In this document: positions 1 through 8,645 of the stretch, piece after piece
Layout of the letters: every line of letters starts with the position of its first letter
Position numbering within the stretch: position 1 is the stretch's first letter
Source: Streptomyces sp. NBC_00457
GTDB lineage: Bacteria > Actinomycetota > Actinomycetes > Streptomycetales > Streptomycetaceae
Direction of reading: 5' to 3'
DNA length: 64,000 nucleotides
Assembly (NCBI RefSeq): GCF_036014015.1
Contig: NZ_CP107905.1
Span: forward strand, 6,510,001-6,574,000
Notes under the pieces: generated by a model
Told to the model about the DNA's origin: nothing
What the model saw: only the letters and a program-made list of their open reading frames with translations
Databases searched by the model: none
Made by a program: the position numbers and the translations under genes

Positions 1-21
1 GAGCGCGGCAGTGACAAACTC

Positions 22-72
22 CACGACCCTACAACCGGTCATTCCACCCCATTTCCCTGAAAGCGAGTTCCC
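22..72 (-). promoter_or_regulatory. Conserved element downstream of LCP gene, candidate promoter of the next gene to the left
   Basis: Non-coding sequence left of the first LCP gene that matches the stretch at 3664-3714 in about 36 of 44 aligned positions, including CCACG.CCCTACAAC and ATTTC..TGAAAGC. Both copies sit just 3' of an LCP gene and upstream of whatever is transcribed next on the minus strand. Seen: the similarity. Inferred: a shared promoter or operator. The gene it would serve lies outside the window. Confidence 0.4.
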
Positions 73-134
73 TGTCCTGGTGTGCGAGTCCCCCCTGAGC
101 CTTCAGTACGTACGAAGAGCGCGCAGCGTTCGAA

Positions 135-1688
135 TCACCAGCGGTAGGGCGCGTACACATCCATGCACTGCTTGGCGTCCGAGCCGTTGATTTCATCGGA
201 GTTGCCCGGCAGATCCCCCGCCTTGGGCGCCGACTGCTTCGGATACGCGGTGCCCGTGCGCCAGTCGCCGCCGACATCGACCGTGACACCGGAGACGTCG
301 GTCGACTTCTTCACCGAACTCAGGGGAATTCCCAGGGACTTGGCGACAGCATGGGCGTCACCCCGCAACTCGGCGCTCGGGTAGCGCACGACCGTACGGT
401 CCTCGGAGAGCGTCGCCGAGGTGTCCGCCGTGGCCTTGGTGAAGCCCTTGGACGCGAGGGCCTGGGCGACCGCGCCGGCGCGACCGGAGACCGGGGCGGC
501 GGTGGAGGACTGCGTGGCGTTCCGCACCAGGACGCCGACCGCGGCCTTGTTCACAGCGGGGGCAGGCTGCTCCTCGCTCGCCGGCTTCTTCTGCTGCGCC
601 TTGCCGCCCTTGTCGTCGAAGGGCACGTCGTCCCGGAGCATCGACCAGATCTTCTCGGCGGCGGCGCCGTCCGGCACCAGGTGGTCGCTGTTCTGGGAGT
701 CGGGGACCGTGGGCAGGGTCGTCATGGTGATGCGGTCGGTGGGCACCGTCCTGAGCTGGGTGCCCAGGTCGTAGAGCTGCTTGACGGTGCCGATCTCCTG
801 GGAGACTGTCAGGGACTTCGTGGCCGCCTCGGCCAGGTCCATCAGCCGGCCGGTGTCGCTGAAGACGTTCTGCTGCTTGAGGGTGCGGAGCATCGAGTTC
901 AGGTACATGTGCTGGGCCCGCGCCCGCAACGGGTCGCTGCCCCAGGCGTGCCGGGTGCGCAGCCACTGGAGCGCCTGCTTGCCCTCGACCTTCTTGCGGC
1001 CGGCCGTCAGCTTCAGACCGGAGCCGCCGGGCACATTCGGCAGCGGACGGTCCCACACGTTCTGCTTCACGCACACCTCGACGCCGCCGATGGCGTCCGC
1101 CATGCTCACCACGCCCGCGAAGTCGATGGTCATCCAGTGGTCGATGTAGACCCCGGTGAGGTTCTGCCAGGTGGCCAGCGTGCAGCCGGCTCCGCCACGG
1201 GCCAGCGACTCGTTGATGATCGTGTCGGTGGGCGGAAACGTCTTGCCGGTGTCGGGGTCCTCGCACTCGGGGATGTCGACCCGGGTGTCCCGGGGAATGC
1301 TCACCACGGCCGCGCTCTTGCGGTCCGCGGACAGGTGGATGAGCATCTGCACATCGCCGAGCGGCGGGTTGCCGCGGTTGTCCCGGCTGCCGCCCAGCGC
1401 CACGTTCTCGTCGGAGTTACGGCTGTCGGAGCCGATCATCAGGATGTTCAGCGGGGTCTGCCCGGCGGCGTTCGGCGCGGCCTTGCCCACCTTGGAGTCG
1501 CCGCTGGCGCGCTCGCCCTTCACGATGTTGTCGTTCAGGTGCTGGTAGTAGAGGTATCCGGCGCCGGCCGTCCCGAGTATCAGAACCGACAGCGTCGTCG
1601 CGGACCATCTCAGCACCCGGTGCTTGCGCCTGGGCCGCCGACGGTGCCCGAATGGCGCCCCCTCCTTCTCCTCAACGCTGAGCGTCAT
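135..1688 (-). CDS. LCP (LytR-CpsA-Psr) family cell-wall ligase with LytR_C domain
   Basis: Membrane-anchored LCP phosphotransferase of about 517 residues, a family that transfers undecaprenyl-linked glycopolymers to peptidoglycan outside the membrane. An Arg/Lys-rich cytoplasmic N-terminus is followed by one membrane helix (about residues 26-48). The LCP domain begins near residue 79 (NILMIGSDSR) and carries the arginine motif IPRDTRVDIP (R133, D134, R136). A LytR_C domain spans roughly 385-475. The ATG at 1688 is preferred because GGGAGAA lies 8 nt upstream, while a longer in-frame start at 1733 would fall inside the terminator hairpin of the upstream gene. It is the last of three LCP genes in a row. 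Which polymer it attaches cannot be told from sequence. Confidence 0.88.
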   Translation of the reverse strand: MTLSVEEKEGAPFGHRRRPRRKHRVLRWSATTLSVLILGTAGAGYLYYQHLNDNIVKGERASGDSKVGKAAPNAAGQTPLNILMIGSDSRNSDENVALGGSRDNRGNPPLGDVQMLIHLSADRKSAAVVSIPRDTRVDIPECEDPDTGKTFPPTDTIINESLARGGAGCTLATWQNLTGVYIDHWMTIDFAGVVSMADAIGGVEVCVKQNVWDRPLPNVPGGSGLKLTAGRKKVEGKQALQWLRTRHAWGSDPLRARAQHMYLNSMLRTLKQQNVFSDTGRLMDLAEAATKSLTVSQEIGTVKQLYDLGTQLRTVPTDRITMTTLPTVPDSQNSDHLVPDGAAAEKIWSMLRDDVPFDDKGGKAQQKKPASEEQPAPAVNKAAVGVLVRNATQSSTAAPVSGRAGAVAQALASKGFTKATADTSATLSEDRTVVRYPSAELRGDAHAVAKSLGIPLSSVKKSTDVSGVTVDVGGDWRTGTAYPKQSAPKAGDLPGNSDEINGSDAKQCMDVYAPYRW

Positions 1689-1718
1689 CCGCTGTTCTCC
1701 CACCCTCGCGCCAGTGAA

Positions 1719-1760
1719 ACGGGCCTGCTTCACGTCCTGTGAGACGTGAAGCAGGCCCGT
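1719..1760 (-). terminator. Strong hairpin between two LCP genes
   Basis: Perfect 18-bp inverted repeat (1719-1736 and 1743-1760) with a 6-nt loop. It lies 9 nt past the stop codon of the upstream LCP gene and about 30 nt before the start codon of the next. It has no U-tract, as is common in Streptomyces. It probably terminates or attenuates transcription from the upstream LCP gene. Confidence 0.75.
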
Positions 1761-1769
1761 CAGGTCACC

Positions 1770-3500
1770 TCATTTGGCGCATTCGACCTTGTCGGCCGTG
1801 GATTTCTGCACGCCCTCCGGCGTCGAACCCGAGGAGGAGTTGAGTTTCACCCCGGCTCCCTCGAAGTCCTTGCCGAGGGTGAGGGTCATCGTGGGCAGGC
1901 CCTGGGCGTTCTCCACGCTCTCGCCCGGCTTCAGCGCGGAACCGGAAAGGCCCATGATGTCGGCGAGCCTGCGGGCCTGGTCGGCCTGGTCGGGGGAGTA
2001 CTCGAGCGTCGTCTTCGCCAGTTCGGCGTCGGCGTTTCCGGCGTTCTCCGACTTCAGTACGCCCGCCTCGTTCTGCAGGTAGGCCAGCTGCGCCTGCGCG
2101 CTGCCTGCGGCGGCGCCGCCGTTGAGAATCCGCACCCGCACCTCGGAGGCGTCGGCCTTGGTGCCCTTCAGTCGGGCGGCCACGGCGGCGGCTTCCTTCT
2201 TCTTCTGCGCCTTGACCTCGGTGAACGACACATCGTTCTTGATCATGTCGAAGACCTCGGGCGCCGTCGTGTCGTTGACGACGACGGTCGCCTTCACCTT
2301 CTCGGCCGGGTTGTCGATCACCGGCACCGTGGTGAAGGTCAGGTTCTTGGTGTTGAGCTTGCCCAGCTCCAGACCGAGGTCCTTCAGCTTGCCGATGCTG
2401 TTCAGCTGGGAGTCGACGGTCAGCGCCTTGGTGCCCGCCTCCGCCAGCTTGATCATCTTCGACGGGTTGGTGAGCGTGTCGTTGGACTTCAGCTTCCGCA
2501 TCAGCGAGCTGAGGAACTGCTGCTGCAGCCCGATCCGGCTCAGGTCACCGCCGAAGCCCACCGAGTGCCGGGTGCGGACGAAGGCGAGCGCCTCCTCGCC
2601 CTCGATCGTGTGCGTGCCCTTCGACAGCTGCAGCTTCGAGTCCGGGTCGTCGATGTCCTTGGCCAGACACACCTCGACGCCGCCCACTGCGGAGGTCAGC
2701 GTCTTCACCGCGTTGAAGTCGGCGACCATGAAGTTGTCGGGCGTGATCCCGGTCAACTCGGTGACGGTCCGCGAAGTGCAGCTGGGCGTACGGCCGTCCT
2801 GGCCGAGGCTGGTGTTGAAGCGGACGCCGTCGGTGGCCGGGATCGTCTTCGTGCTGCCGTCCTCCTGCGTCGTCGGGCAGTCCGGGACGTCGACGATCAG
2901 GTCACGCGGGATGCTCAGCGCGGTCGCGTTCGTCCGGTCCTTGGAGACGTGCAGCAGGATCGTGGTGTCGGCGTGTCCGACGCTGCCGGAGTCGCCGTAG
3001 CTCTCGTTGCCCGCCCCGGTGCGCTTGTCGGTGCCGATCAGCAGGATGTTGATCGCCTTGTCCTTGCTGAAGCCGCCGGTGCTCGCGCCGTCGTCGGAGA
3101 CGGAGGTGATGTTGTCGTTGAGGTGCTCGATGTAGAGATATCCGGCACCCGCGGCGGCCAGCACCACGAACGCCATGGTGCCGCCGGTCCACAGCAGGAC
3201 CTTCTTCGCCTTCTTCTGCTTCGCCGGCCGCCGTCCGCGCCGACCGGGCAGCGGCTCCTCGGGCGGCGCCCCACGGCGCCTGCGCTGCGGCGGAACCGCG
3301 CGTCCGGGGGCCTCGGGAGACGCCGTACGGCTTCGGGGGACCCGCGCTCCGGTGCCGGGGGCCGGTCGGCGGGGACGGGGGACCGTCGACTGCGGTGCGG
3401 AAGGAGTCAGTCGCAGTTCGTATTCGCCGGTGTTCGGATTGAGTACCCACTGGTCCGCGGGATCGATGTCGTCCCGCTGCCCTCGTCCTTGCGCGTCCAC
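1770..3500 (-). CDS. LCP family cell-wall ligase with LytR_C domain
   Basis: Second LCP paralogue, 576 residues. About 100 residues of Pro/Arg-rich cytoplasmic sequence precede a single membrane helix (about 101-123). The LCP domain starts at NILLIGTDKR (about 151) and has the catalytic-site motif IPRDLIVDVP (R199, D200). The C-terminal LytR_C domain is about 450-545. The GTG start at 3500 is preceded by GGAGG at 12 nt. The helix-end sequence YLYIEHLNDNI closely matches YLYYQHLNDNI of the neighbouring LCP protein, which points to local duplication. A strong hairpin lies immediately downstream and a conserved element 170-215 bp upstream. Confidence 0.9.
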   Translation of the reverse strand: MDAQGRGQRDDIDPADQWVLNPNTGEYELRLTPSAPQSTVPRPRRPAPGTGARVPRSRTASPEAPGRAVPPQRRRRGAPPEEPLPGRRGRRPAKQKKAKKVLLWTGGTMAFVVLAAAGAGYLYIEHLNDNITSVSDDGASTGGFSKDKAINILLIGTDKRTGAGNESYGDSGSVGHADTTILLHVSKDRTNATALSIPRDLIVDVPDCPTTQEDGSTKTIPATDGVRFNTSLGQDGRTPSCTSRTVTELTGITPDNFMVADFNAVKTLTSAVGGVEVCLAKDIDDPDSKLQLSKGTHTIEGEEALAFVRTRHSVGFGGDLSRIGLQQQFLSSLMRKLKSNDTLTNPSKMIKLAEAGTKALTVDSQLNSIGKLKDLGLELGKLNTKNLTFTTVPVIDNPAEKVKATVVVNDTTAPEVFDMIKNDVSFTEVKAQKKKEAAAVAARLKGTKADASEVRVRILNGGAAAGSAQAQLAYLQNEAGVLKSENAGNADAELAKTTLEYSPDQADQARRLADIMGLSGSALKPGESVENAQGLPTMTLTLGKDFEGAGVKLNSSSGSTPEGVQKSTADKVECAK

Positions 3501-3663
3501 GGTTGTCCGAATCCTCCGTCGGGGCGCGGCGCCTTCTCCCCCATCGGCGCTCGGGTCTCGTACAAGCAGTGCGCCGCCCGGGACTGCAATCCCCAGGTCG
3601 AGCGCACCGAAGCGCTCACACTAACCGCACGGATCGGCGCGGAGCGACGCCGGTGACCCATGC

Positions 3664-3714
3664 CACGCCCCTACAACTGGGCAATCCGCCCATTTCTTTG
3701 AAAGCTGTTGGCCT
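3664..3714 (-). promoter_or_regulatory. Conserved upstream element of LCP gene (second copy)
   Basis: Near-copy of the element at 22-72, about 80% identical. It is located in the 228-bp gap between the LCP gene ending at 3729 and the one starting at 3500, so it is positioned to drive or regulate the latter on the minus strand. No textbook -35/-10 pair is obvious, so the role is inferred from conservation only. Confidence 0.4.
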
Positions 3715-3728
3715 GCTTTGCGTTCGCT

Positions 3729-4952
3729 TTATTCACAGGTGTCCTCGTCGGCGGTCGTCCCGCTGAACGTGGGCGCGGGCGAATCGGCCGCGACGGGCTC
3801 ATCGGGCCGCCGCGCGGCGGACTTTCCGTCGTCCGGCCCGTACAAGGAGTAATCGTCGTACGTGCCGTCGCGGCCTTTTGCGGTGGAATCCCGCGGAAGT
3901 TCCGCGGCGACCGCCACCGGCGCGTCCGTACGCAGCCGCTCGAACAGTTTCTCCGCCTCGGGCTCCACCAACTGGTCGCGATTGGCGTTGTAGACATACG
4001 ACTCCCGCGGAACGGTCAGGAATTGCACACGTTCGGTGGGGATGTCGCGTACTCCGCGCGCGAGATCGTACAAACCACGCAGACTGGCCAGTCCCGGGTC
4101 GGTGGTGAGCGACGAGGTGGCGGCGTCCAGCACGGGATACAGCTTCACCGGATTCAGCAGGACGTCATTGCTGCGCACCTTGCTCACCAGCGCGCCGAGA
4201 AAGCGCTGTTGGCGGTTCATGCGGTCGGTGTCGCTGCCGTCGCCGAGGGACTTGCGGACGCGGACGTACCCGAGGGCCTGCTCGCCGTCGAGCGTCACCC
4301 TGCCGGCGGGCAGCCGCAGTTTGGCGTCCTTGTCGCGGATGGGTTCCTTGAGGCAGATCTCCACGCCGTCGACGGCGTCGACCATTTCCTTGAACCCGTT
4401 GAAGTCGACGACCATGTGGTGGTCGATCCGAATACCCGTGAGTTTCTCGACGGTTCGGATGGTGCAGGCCGAACCACCGGCCTGGAAGGCGTAGTTGAAC
4501 ATCGCGAACATCGGTTCGGTCCGGCTGCCGTCCCGGCGCAGACAGGCGGGCACGTCGACCATCAGATCGCGGGGGAGCGAGACGGCGGTGGCGCTGCGCC
4601 GCCCGGCGGACAGATGCAGCAGGATCGTGGTGTCGGACCGCTCGGTCCCGGAGTCCTGCCCGTACCGCCGGTTCCCTTGGCCGGCCCGGGTGTCGGACCC
4701 GATGAGCAGCAGGTTCATCGCGCCCTTCACCAGGGCGGTGGGCCGCTCCTTCTCGTACCGCGCGAGCTCGGCCGCGGCCGCCTGGTCCGGCGTGATGTTC
4801 GCGTCGAGCTTCACATAGACGGCCCATACGCCCCCGCCGGCGGCCAGCGTCAACACGCCGAGCCCGAGGGCGGTGCCGCGTATCCAACGCCGCCGGCGCC
4901 GCCGTATCAGCCCACTCCCGGTCGGCGACGCCCCCGCTGCGGTGTCGCTCAC
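3729..4952 (-). CDS. LCP family cell-wall ligase, short form without LytR_C domain
   Basis: Third LCP paralogue, about 407 residues from the GTG at 4952, which has GAGGGGTGG 7 nt upstream. An ATG at 4970 is an alternative. An arginine cluster precedes one membrane helix (about 24-46). The LCP domain starts at LLLIGSDTRAG (about 81) with the active-site motif LPRDLMVDVP (R128, D129). Unlike its two neighbours it ends in a charged, Pro-rich tail and lacks LytR_C. It is the first of the three tandem minus-strand LCP genes. Several LCP paralogues per genome are normal in actinomycetes and are partly redundant. Confidence 0.88.
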   Translation of the reverse strand: MSDTAAGASPTGSGLIRRRRRRWIRGTALGLGVLTLAAGGGVWAVYVKLDANITPDQAAAAELARYEKERPTALVKGAMNLLLIGSDTRAGQGNRRYGQDSGTERSDTTILLHLSAGRRSATAVSLPRDLMVDVPACLRRDGSRTEPMFAMFNYAFQAGGSACTIRTVEKLTGIRIDHHMVVDFNGFKEMVDAVDGVEICLKEPIRDKDAKLRLPAGRVTLDGEQALGYVRVRKSLGDGSDTDRMNRQQRFLGALVSKVRSNDVLLNPVKLYPVLDAATSSLTTDPGLASLRGLYDLARGVRDIPTERVQFLTVPRESYVYNANRDQLVEPEAEKLFERLRTDAPVAVAAELPRDSTAKGRDGTYDDYSLYGPDDGKSAARRPDEPVAADSPAPTFSGTTADEDTCE

Positions 4953-5103
4953 GTCAGTTCCACCCCTCATGGCGTACGAACGCGTACGAACGTGTCGTGC
5001 GGCTGCTGTTACGACCATGACCCGGGTGAGGGCCGGGGGGTGGGTGATGCTGGGCCGAATGGGGGACAAGGGGGGCCTGGGGGGCGGTTGCGGTGGCGGC
5101 TCG

Positions 5104-5859
5104 CTACCTCGCCGTCGCCGTGACCCGCTCGCTCTCGATCCGCTTGGCCAGCGCTTCCTCGCTCAGCTCGTCCAGATGGCGGCACAACACCACGGAGCCG
5201 CCGGTGGCCAGCGGCCCGTACAGCCCGGCGTTGAGCCCTTCCCAGGTGTCGTACGGCAGCCCGGACAGGATCCGCGACGTCGGCCCCGTCAGTCCCAGCC
5301 CCGTCGCCTCGTCCCGGGCCCGCTCGACGACCTCGGCCCCGCTGAACTCCCGTCCGGCCACGATCAACGCGGGCTCCTCCGGATCGACCGGCGCGAACGG
5401 CACGAACCGGTCGCCCTGCCCCGGCACCTCGACGGCGTAGTCGACGAACCCCTCCGGCGGCTGCGGGAAGCGACCGCCGAGCGGCCGCAGCGCCAGCGCG
5501 ACCCGCGTTCCGGAACACGCCCGCGCCGCGTCCAGCGCGTCCGGCCCGCTGACGACCACGTCGGCCAAGGCCGGATCGCCGCCGGCGTCCGCGAGCGCGC
5601 CCACCGACGAACACGCCAGCAGCCACACCGCCGTCTGCCAGTGCGCGGGCAGCAGCAGGGCGACCCGGTCCCCGGGTTCCACGGACAACTCGCCCTGCAG
5701 CAGATTCGCGGTCTTGGCCACCCAATTGGCGAAGGTGGCCACGGACAATTCGACGCGTTCCCCGGTGGCGTCGTCGTAGAAGGTGACCAGGGGACGTCCG
5801 GGATCCGCGGCGAGCGCGGAACGCAGCAGGTCGGCAGGGGTGCGATCGGTGGCGTTCAC
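5104..5859 (-). CDS. TIGR03089 family protein (truncated ANL adenylate-forming fold)
   Basis: Protein of 251 residues matching the actinobacterial TIGR03089 family. It resembles only the N-terminal part of acyl-CoA synthetase/AMP-ligase (ANL) enzymes, for example PADLLRSALAADPGRPLVTF near the start and GDRVALLLPAHWQTAVWLLA in the middle. The C-terminal ANL subdomain and the usual P-loop for ATP are absent, so catalysis is doubtful. The GTG start at 5859 begins NATDRTPAD. In mycobacteria the homologue also neighbours an LCP gene, as here. Molecular function is not known. Confidence 0.8.
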   Translation of the reverse strand: MNATDRTPADLLRSALAADPGRPLVTFYDDATGERVELSVATFANWVAKTANLLQGELSVEPGDRVALLLPAHWQTAVWLLACSSVGALADAGGDPALADVVVSGPDALDAARACSGTRVALALRPLGGRFPQPPEGFVDYAVEVPGQGDRFVPFAPVDPEEPALIVAGREFSGAEVVERARDEATGLGLTGPTSRILSGLPYDTWEGLNAGLYGPLATGGSVVLCRHLDELSEEALAKRIESERVTATAR

Positions 5860-5960
5860 CCGCGCAAGCGTAATGGCGCACGCGGGTGCCCAGCCAACGT
5901 CCGTCCACGCCTCCGCCACCGGTTCGGCCCAGAGCGTCCAACGGTCCGTCAATTCCCCAA

Positions 5961-5986
5961 TGGACAAATATGAATGCATATGTCCA
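5961..5986. promoter_or_regulatory. Imperfect palindrome in divergent gap
   Basis: TGGACA and TGTCCA arms separated by 14 nt, with further matching ATAT inside. It overlaps the most upstream possible start codons of the amidase gene and lies 104-128 bp upstream of the divergent TIGR03089 start. It could be an operator; no regulator is identified. Confidence 0.25.
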
Positions 5987-7278
5987 ACATCAGGAGCATG
6001 CGTGGACTCATTGCTTCCTCGATCGGCGTCACCTGCGCCGCCGCCCTCGCCCTCCCGCTGACCCCGCCCGCAGTCGCGGCGGCAGCGAGACCGGCACCCG
6101 GCGCGGAGGCGGCCACGACCGTCGCCCGGGCCACCGAGCCGGACGTCCCCGGCAGCACCCAGTCCCTGCCCCTCATTCCCCTCGACGGCGACCGCACCGC
6201 CGGCCCCACCGCCGAACAGGGCCTGCCCCGCCGGGACGTACGGCGCTTCTCCCTCGTCGGAGTCGTCTGGGACAACCCGGACACCGAACTCCACGGCCGC
6301 GTCCAGGTCCGTACCCGAGACGCCGTCACCGGCACCTGGTCCGGCTGGCAGGACGTCGAGACGCACAACCACGAGCACGCCCCCGACCCGGACACCGACG
6401 AGGCAGCCTCGGGCCGCGTCCACGGGGCCACGGCCCCGCTGTGGGTGGGGGACTCCGACGGGGTGGAGGTACGGGTCAGCGCGGAGCCGCAGGCGACGGG
6501 AGGTGACGGGGCCGACCGTCCGGGCGGGGCGCTGCCTCCGGGCATGCGTCTGGAACTGGTGGATCCGGGAGTGGCTCCAGCAGGTGAGGGCGGTGCTGTG
6601 CGGGAGACCGACCGCCACGCCGACCAGCAACTGACGGGCCGGCAACTGACGGACAGGCAACGGGCGACGCCCTACATCGGCCCACGTCCGCGCATCGTCA
6701 CGCGCCGCGGCTGGGGCGCGAACGAGAGGTTGCGGGAGAAGAAGGTCCGCTACACGAAGAAGGTGAAGGTGGCCTTCGTGCACCACACCGGGACCGGCAA
6801 CAAGTACTGGTGCAAGCAGGCCCCCTCCGTCATTCGCGGTATCTACCGCTACCACGTCAAGAGCATGGGCTGGCGCGATGTCGGCTACAACTTCCTCGTC
6901 GACAGGTGCGGAAACATCTACGAGGGCCGGGCCGGGGGCGTGGCGAAGCCGGTGCTCGGCGCGCACACCCTCGGGTTCAACAGCAACAGCATGGGGATCG
7001 CCGTCCTCGGCACCTTCGAGTCAAAGAAGCCGTCCGGGAACGCGCTGAAGGCGATCTCCCGGCTCGCGGCCTGGAAGCTCGGCCTGTACGGCGTGAATCC
7101 GCGCGGCAAGACATATCTGAAGTCCGGCGGTGGGAATCTCTACCGGAAGGGAAAGAAAGTTCGACTGAACGTGATCTCCGGCCACCGGGACGGCTTCGAC
7201 ACGGCATGCCCGGGACGGCAGCTCTACCGCAAGCTCGGCTCTGCCCGCGCCACGGCGGCCCGCTACCAGGGCCGGTGA
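5974..7278 (+). CDS. Secreted peptidoglycan recognition protein / N-acetylmuramoyl-L-alanine amidase
   Basis: Exported zinc amidase of the PGRP (Amidase_2) family, about 434 residues, predicted to cut the lactyl-peptide bond of peptidoglycan. A signal peptide (MRGLIASSIGVTCAAALALP followed by A-rich sequence) opens the protein. A linker region runs to about residue 235. The PGRP/amidase domain (about 239-425) contains RRGWGAN, the zinc-ligand VHHTGT near 270, and SGHRDGFDTACPG near 402, which supplies another His and the conserved Cys. In-frame ATGs at 5974, 5980 and 5998 are all possible and none has a good ribosome binding site. It sits among cell-wall genes. Confidence 0.87.
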   Translation: MHMSNIRSMRGLIASSIGVTCAAALALPLTPPAVAAAARPAPGAEAATTVARATEPDVPGSTQSLPLIPLDGDRTAGPTAEQGLPRRDVRRFSLVGVVWDNPDTELHGRVQVRTRDAVTGTWSGWQDVETHNHEHAPDPDTDEAASGRVHGATAPLWVGDSDGVEVRVSAEPQATGGDGADRPGGALPPGMRLELVDPGVAPAGEGGAVRETDRHADQQLTGRQLTDRQRATPYIGPRPRIVTRRGWGANERLREKKVRYTKKVKVAFVHHTGTGNKYWCKQAPSVIRGIYRYHVKSMGWRDVGYNFLVDRCGNIYEGRAGGVAKPVLGAHTLGFNSNSMGIAVLGTFESKKPSGNALKAISRLAAWKLGLYGVNPRGKTYLKSGGGNLYRKGKKVRLNVISGHRDGFDTACPGRQLYRKLGSARATAARYQGR

Positions 7279-7463
7279 ACCGCGAGGCCGGGCAGCTGAA
7301 CCGCAGGGCTTCGCCGGACGGCTGAACCAAAGCGCAGGAATGAAACGTCTGTGAACAGGGGACGGAACGCCGCACGGCCGTCGACGGCGTGCCGGACAGG
7401 TCTGCATAAACTGGCCCGCCGAACGACAGATCGGCCGGTCCCGGCAGGAAGCAGAGACGACAG

Positions 7464-8546
7464 GTGACAGAAGCGATCCTCCTGGTCGGCGGCAAGGGCA
7501 CCCGGCTGCGTCCGCTCACCGTGCACACGCCCAAGCCCATGGTCCGCGCGGCCGGCGTGCCGTTCCTCACGCACCAGCTGGCGAGAGCGAGAGCGGCGGG
7601 CGTCGACCACATAGTGCTGGCGACGTCCTATCTGGCCGAGGTCTTCGAGCCGCACTTCGGTGACGGCTCGTCCCTCGGCCTTCATCTGGAGTACGTCACC
7701 GAGGAGGAACCGCTCGGCACGGGTGGCGCGATCCGCAACGTGGCGAGCCGCCTGCACTCCGCCCCCGACGACCCGGTCCTGGTCTTCAACGGCGACATCC
7801 TGACGGGCCTGGACATCGAGGCGCTGGTGGAGACCCACGGCACGACGGGCGCGGACGTCTCCCTGCACCTCACGAAGGTGACGGACCCCCGGGCGTACGG
7901 CCTGGTCCCCACGGACGACACGGGCCGTGTCCTGGCGTTCCTGGAGAAGCCCCAAACGCCGGAGGAGATAGTCACCGACCAGATCAACGCGGGGGCATAC
8001 GTCTTCCGTCGCTCACTGATCGACACGATCCCGCAGGGCCGCCCGGTATCCGTGGAGCGGGAGACATTCCCCGACCTGCTCTCGGTCGGCGCCCACCTCC
8101 AAGGCATGGTGGATTCGACCTACTGGCTGGACCTGGGCACACCCGCGGCGTTCGTACGAGGCTCGGCGGACCTGGTCCTGGGCCGCGCCCCGTCCCCCGC
8201 GGTCCCCGGCCGCTGCGGCGACCGTCTGATCCTGCCGACGGCGAGGGTCGCCCCGGACGCGAAACTGACGGGCGGCACGGTGGTCGGAGAGGGTGCGTAC
8301 GTCGCCGAAGGCGCCCGAGTCTCCGGCACGACCATCCTCCCCGGCGCCGTCATCGAACCCGGCGCCGTCATCACCGACTCCCTCATCGGCACCCGCGCCC
8401 GCATAGGCGAACGCTCCATCCTCACCGGCACGGTCATCGGCGACGGCGCCATCATCGGCCCCGACAACGAACTCATCGACGGCGCCCGGATCTGGTGCGA
8501 CGCGAGAATCCCGGCGGGCGCGGTGCGCTTCTCCTCGGACCAGTAA
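7464..8546 (+). CDS. manC: NDP-sugar (mannose-1-phosphate guanylyltransferase-like) pyrophosphorylase
   Basis: Nucleotidyltransferase of 360 residues that makes an NDP-sugar from NTP and sugar-1-phosphate, most likely GDP-mannose. The N-terminal signature LVGGKGTRLRPLTVHTPKPM (residues 6-25) contains the GGxGTRLRPLT nucleotide-binding loop and catalytic Lys. VFNGDIL near 110 supplies the metal-binding Asp. The C-terminus (about 265-345) is a left-handed beta-helix of hexapeptide repeats (VVGEGAYVAEGARV, VIGDGAIIG). It starts at GTG 7464. With manB and manA in this window it completes a route from fructose-6-P to GDP-mannose. The nucleotide specificity is inferred; a glucose-1-P enzyme is possible. 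Confidence 0.82.
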   Translation: MTEAILLVGGKGTRLRPLTVHTPKPMVRAAGVPFLTHQLARARAAGVDHIVLATSYLAEVFEPHFGDGSSLGLHLEYVTEEEPLGTGGAIRNVASRLHSAPDDPVLVFNGDILTGLDIEALVETHGTTGADVSLHLTKVTDPRAYGLVPTDDTGRVLAFLEKPQTPEEIVTDQINAGAYVFRRSLIDTIPQGRPVSVERETFPDLLSVGAHLQGMVDSTYWLDLGTPAAFVRGSADLVLGRAPSPAVPGRCGDRLILPTARVAPDAKLTGGTVVGEGAYVAEGARVSGTTILPGAVIEPGAVITDSLIGTRARIGERSILTGTVIGDGAIIGPDNELIDGARIWCDARIPAGAVRFSSDQ

Positions 8547-8645
8547 AGAAGCGGTGCCTGCACCTCGCAGTGCAGACCTTCACTCACCTGGCTCTTCAAG
8601 TCCCGGATCCCGACGCCGACCAAGCCGTACATGCCGGTCCTGTCG

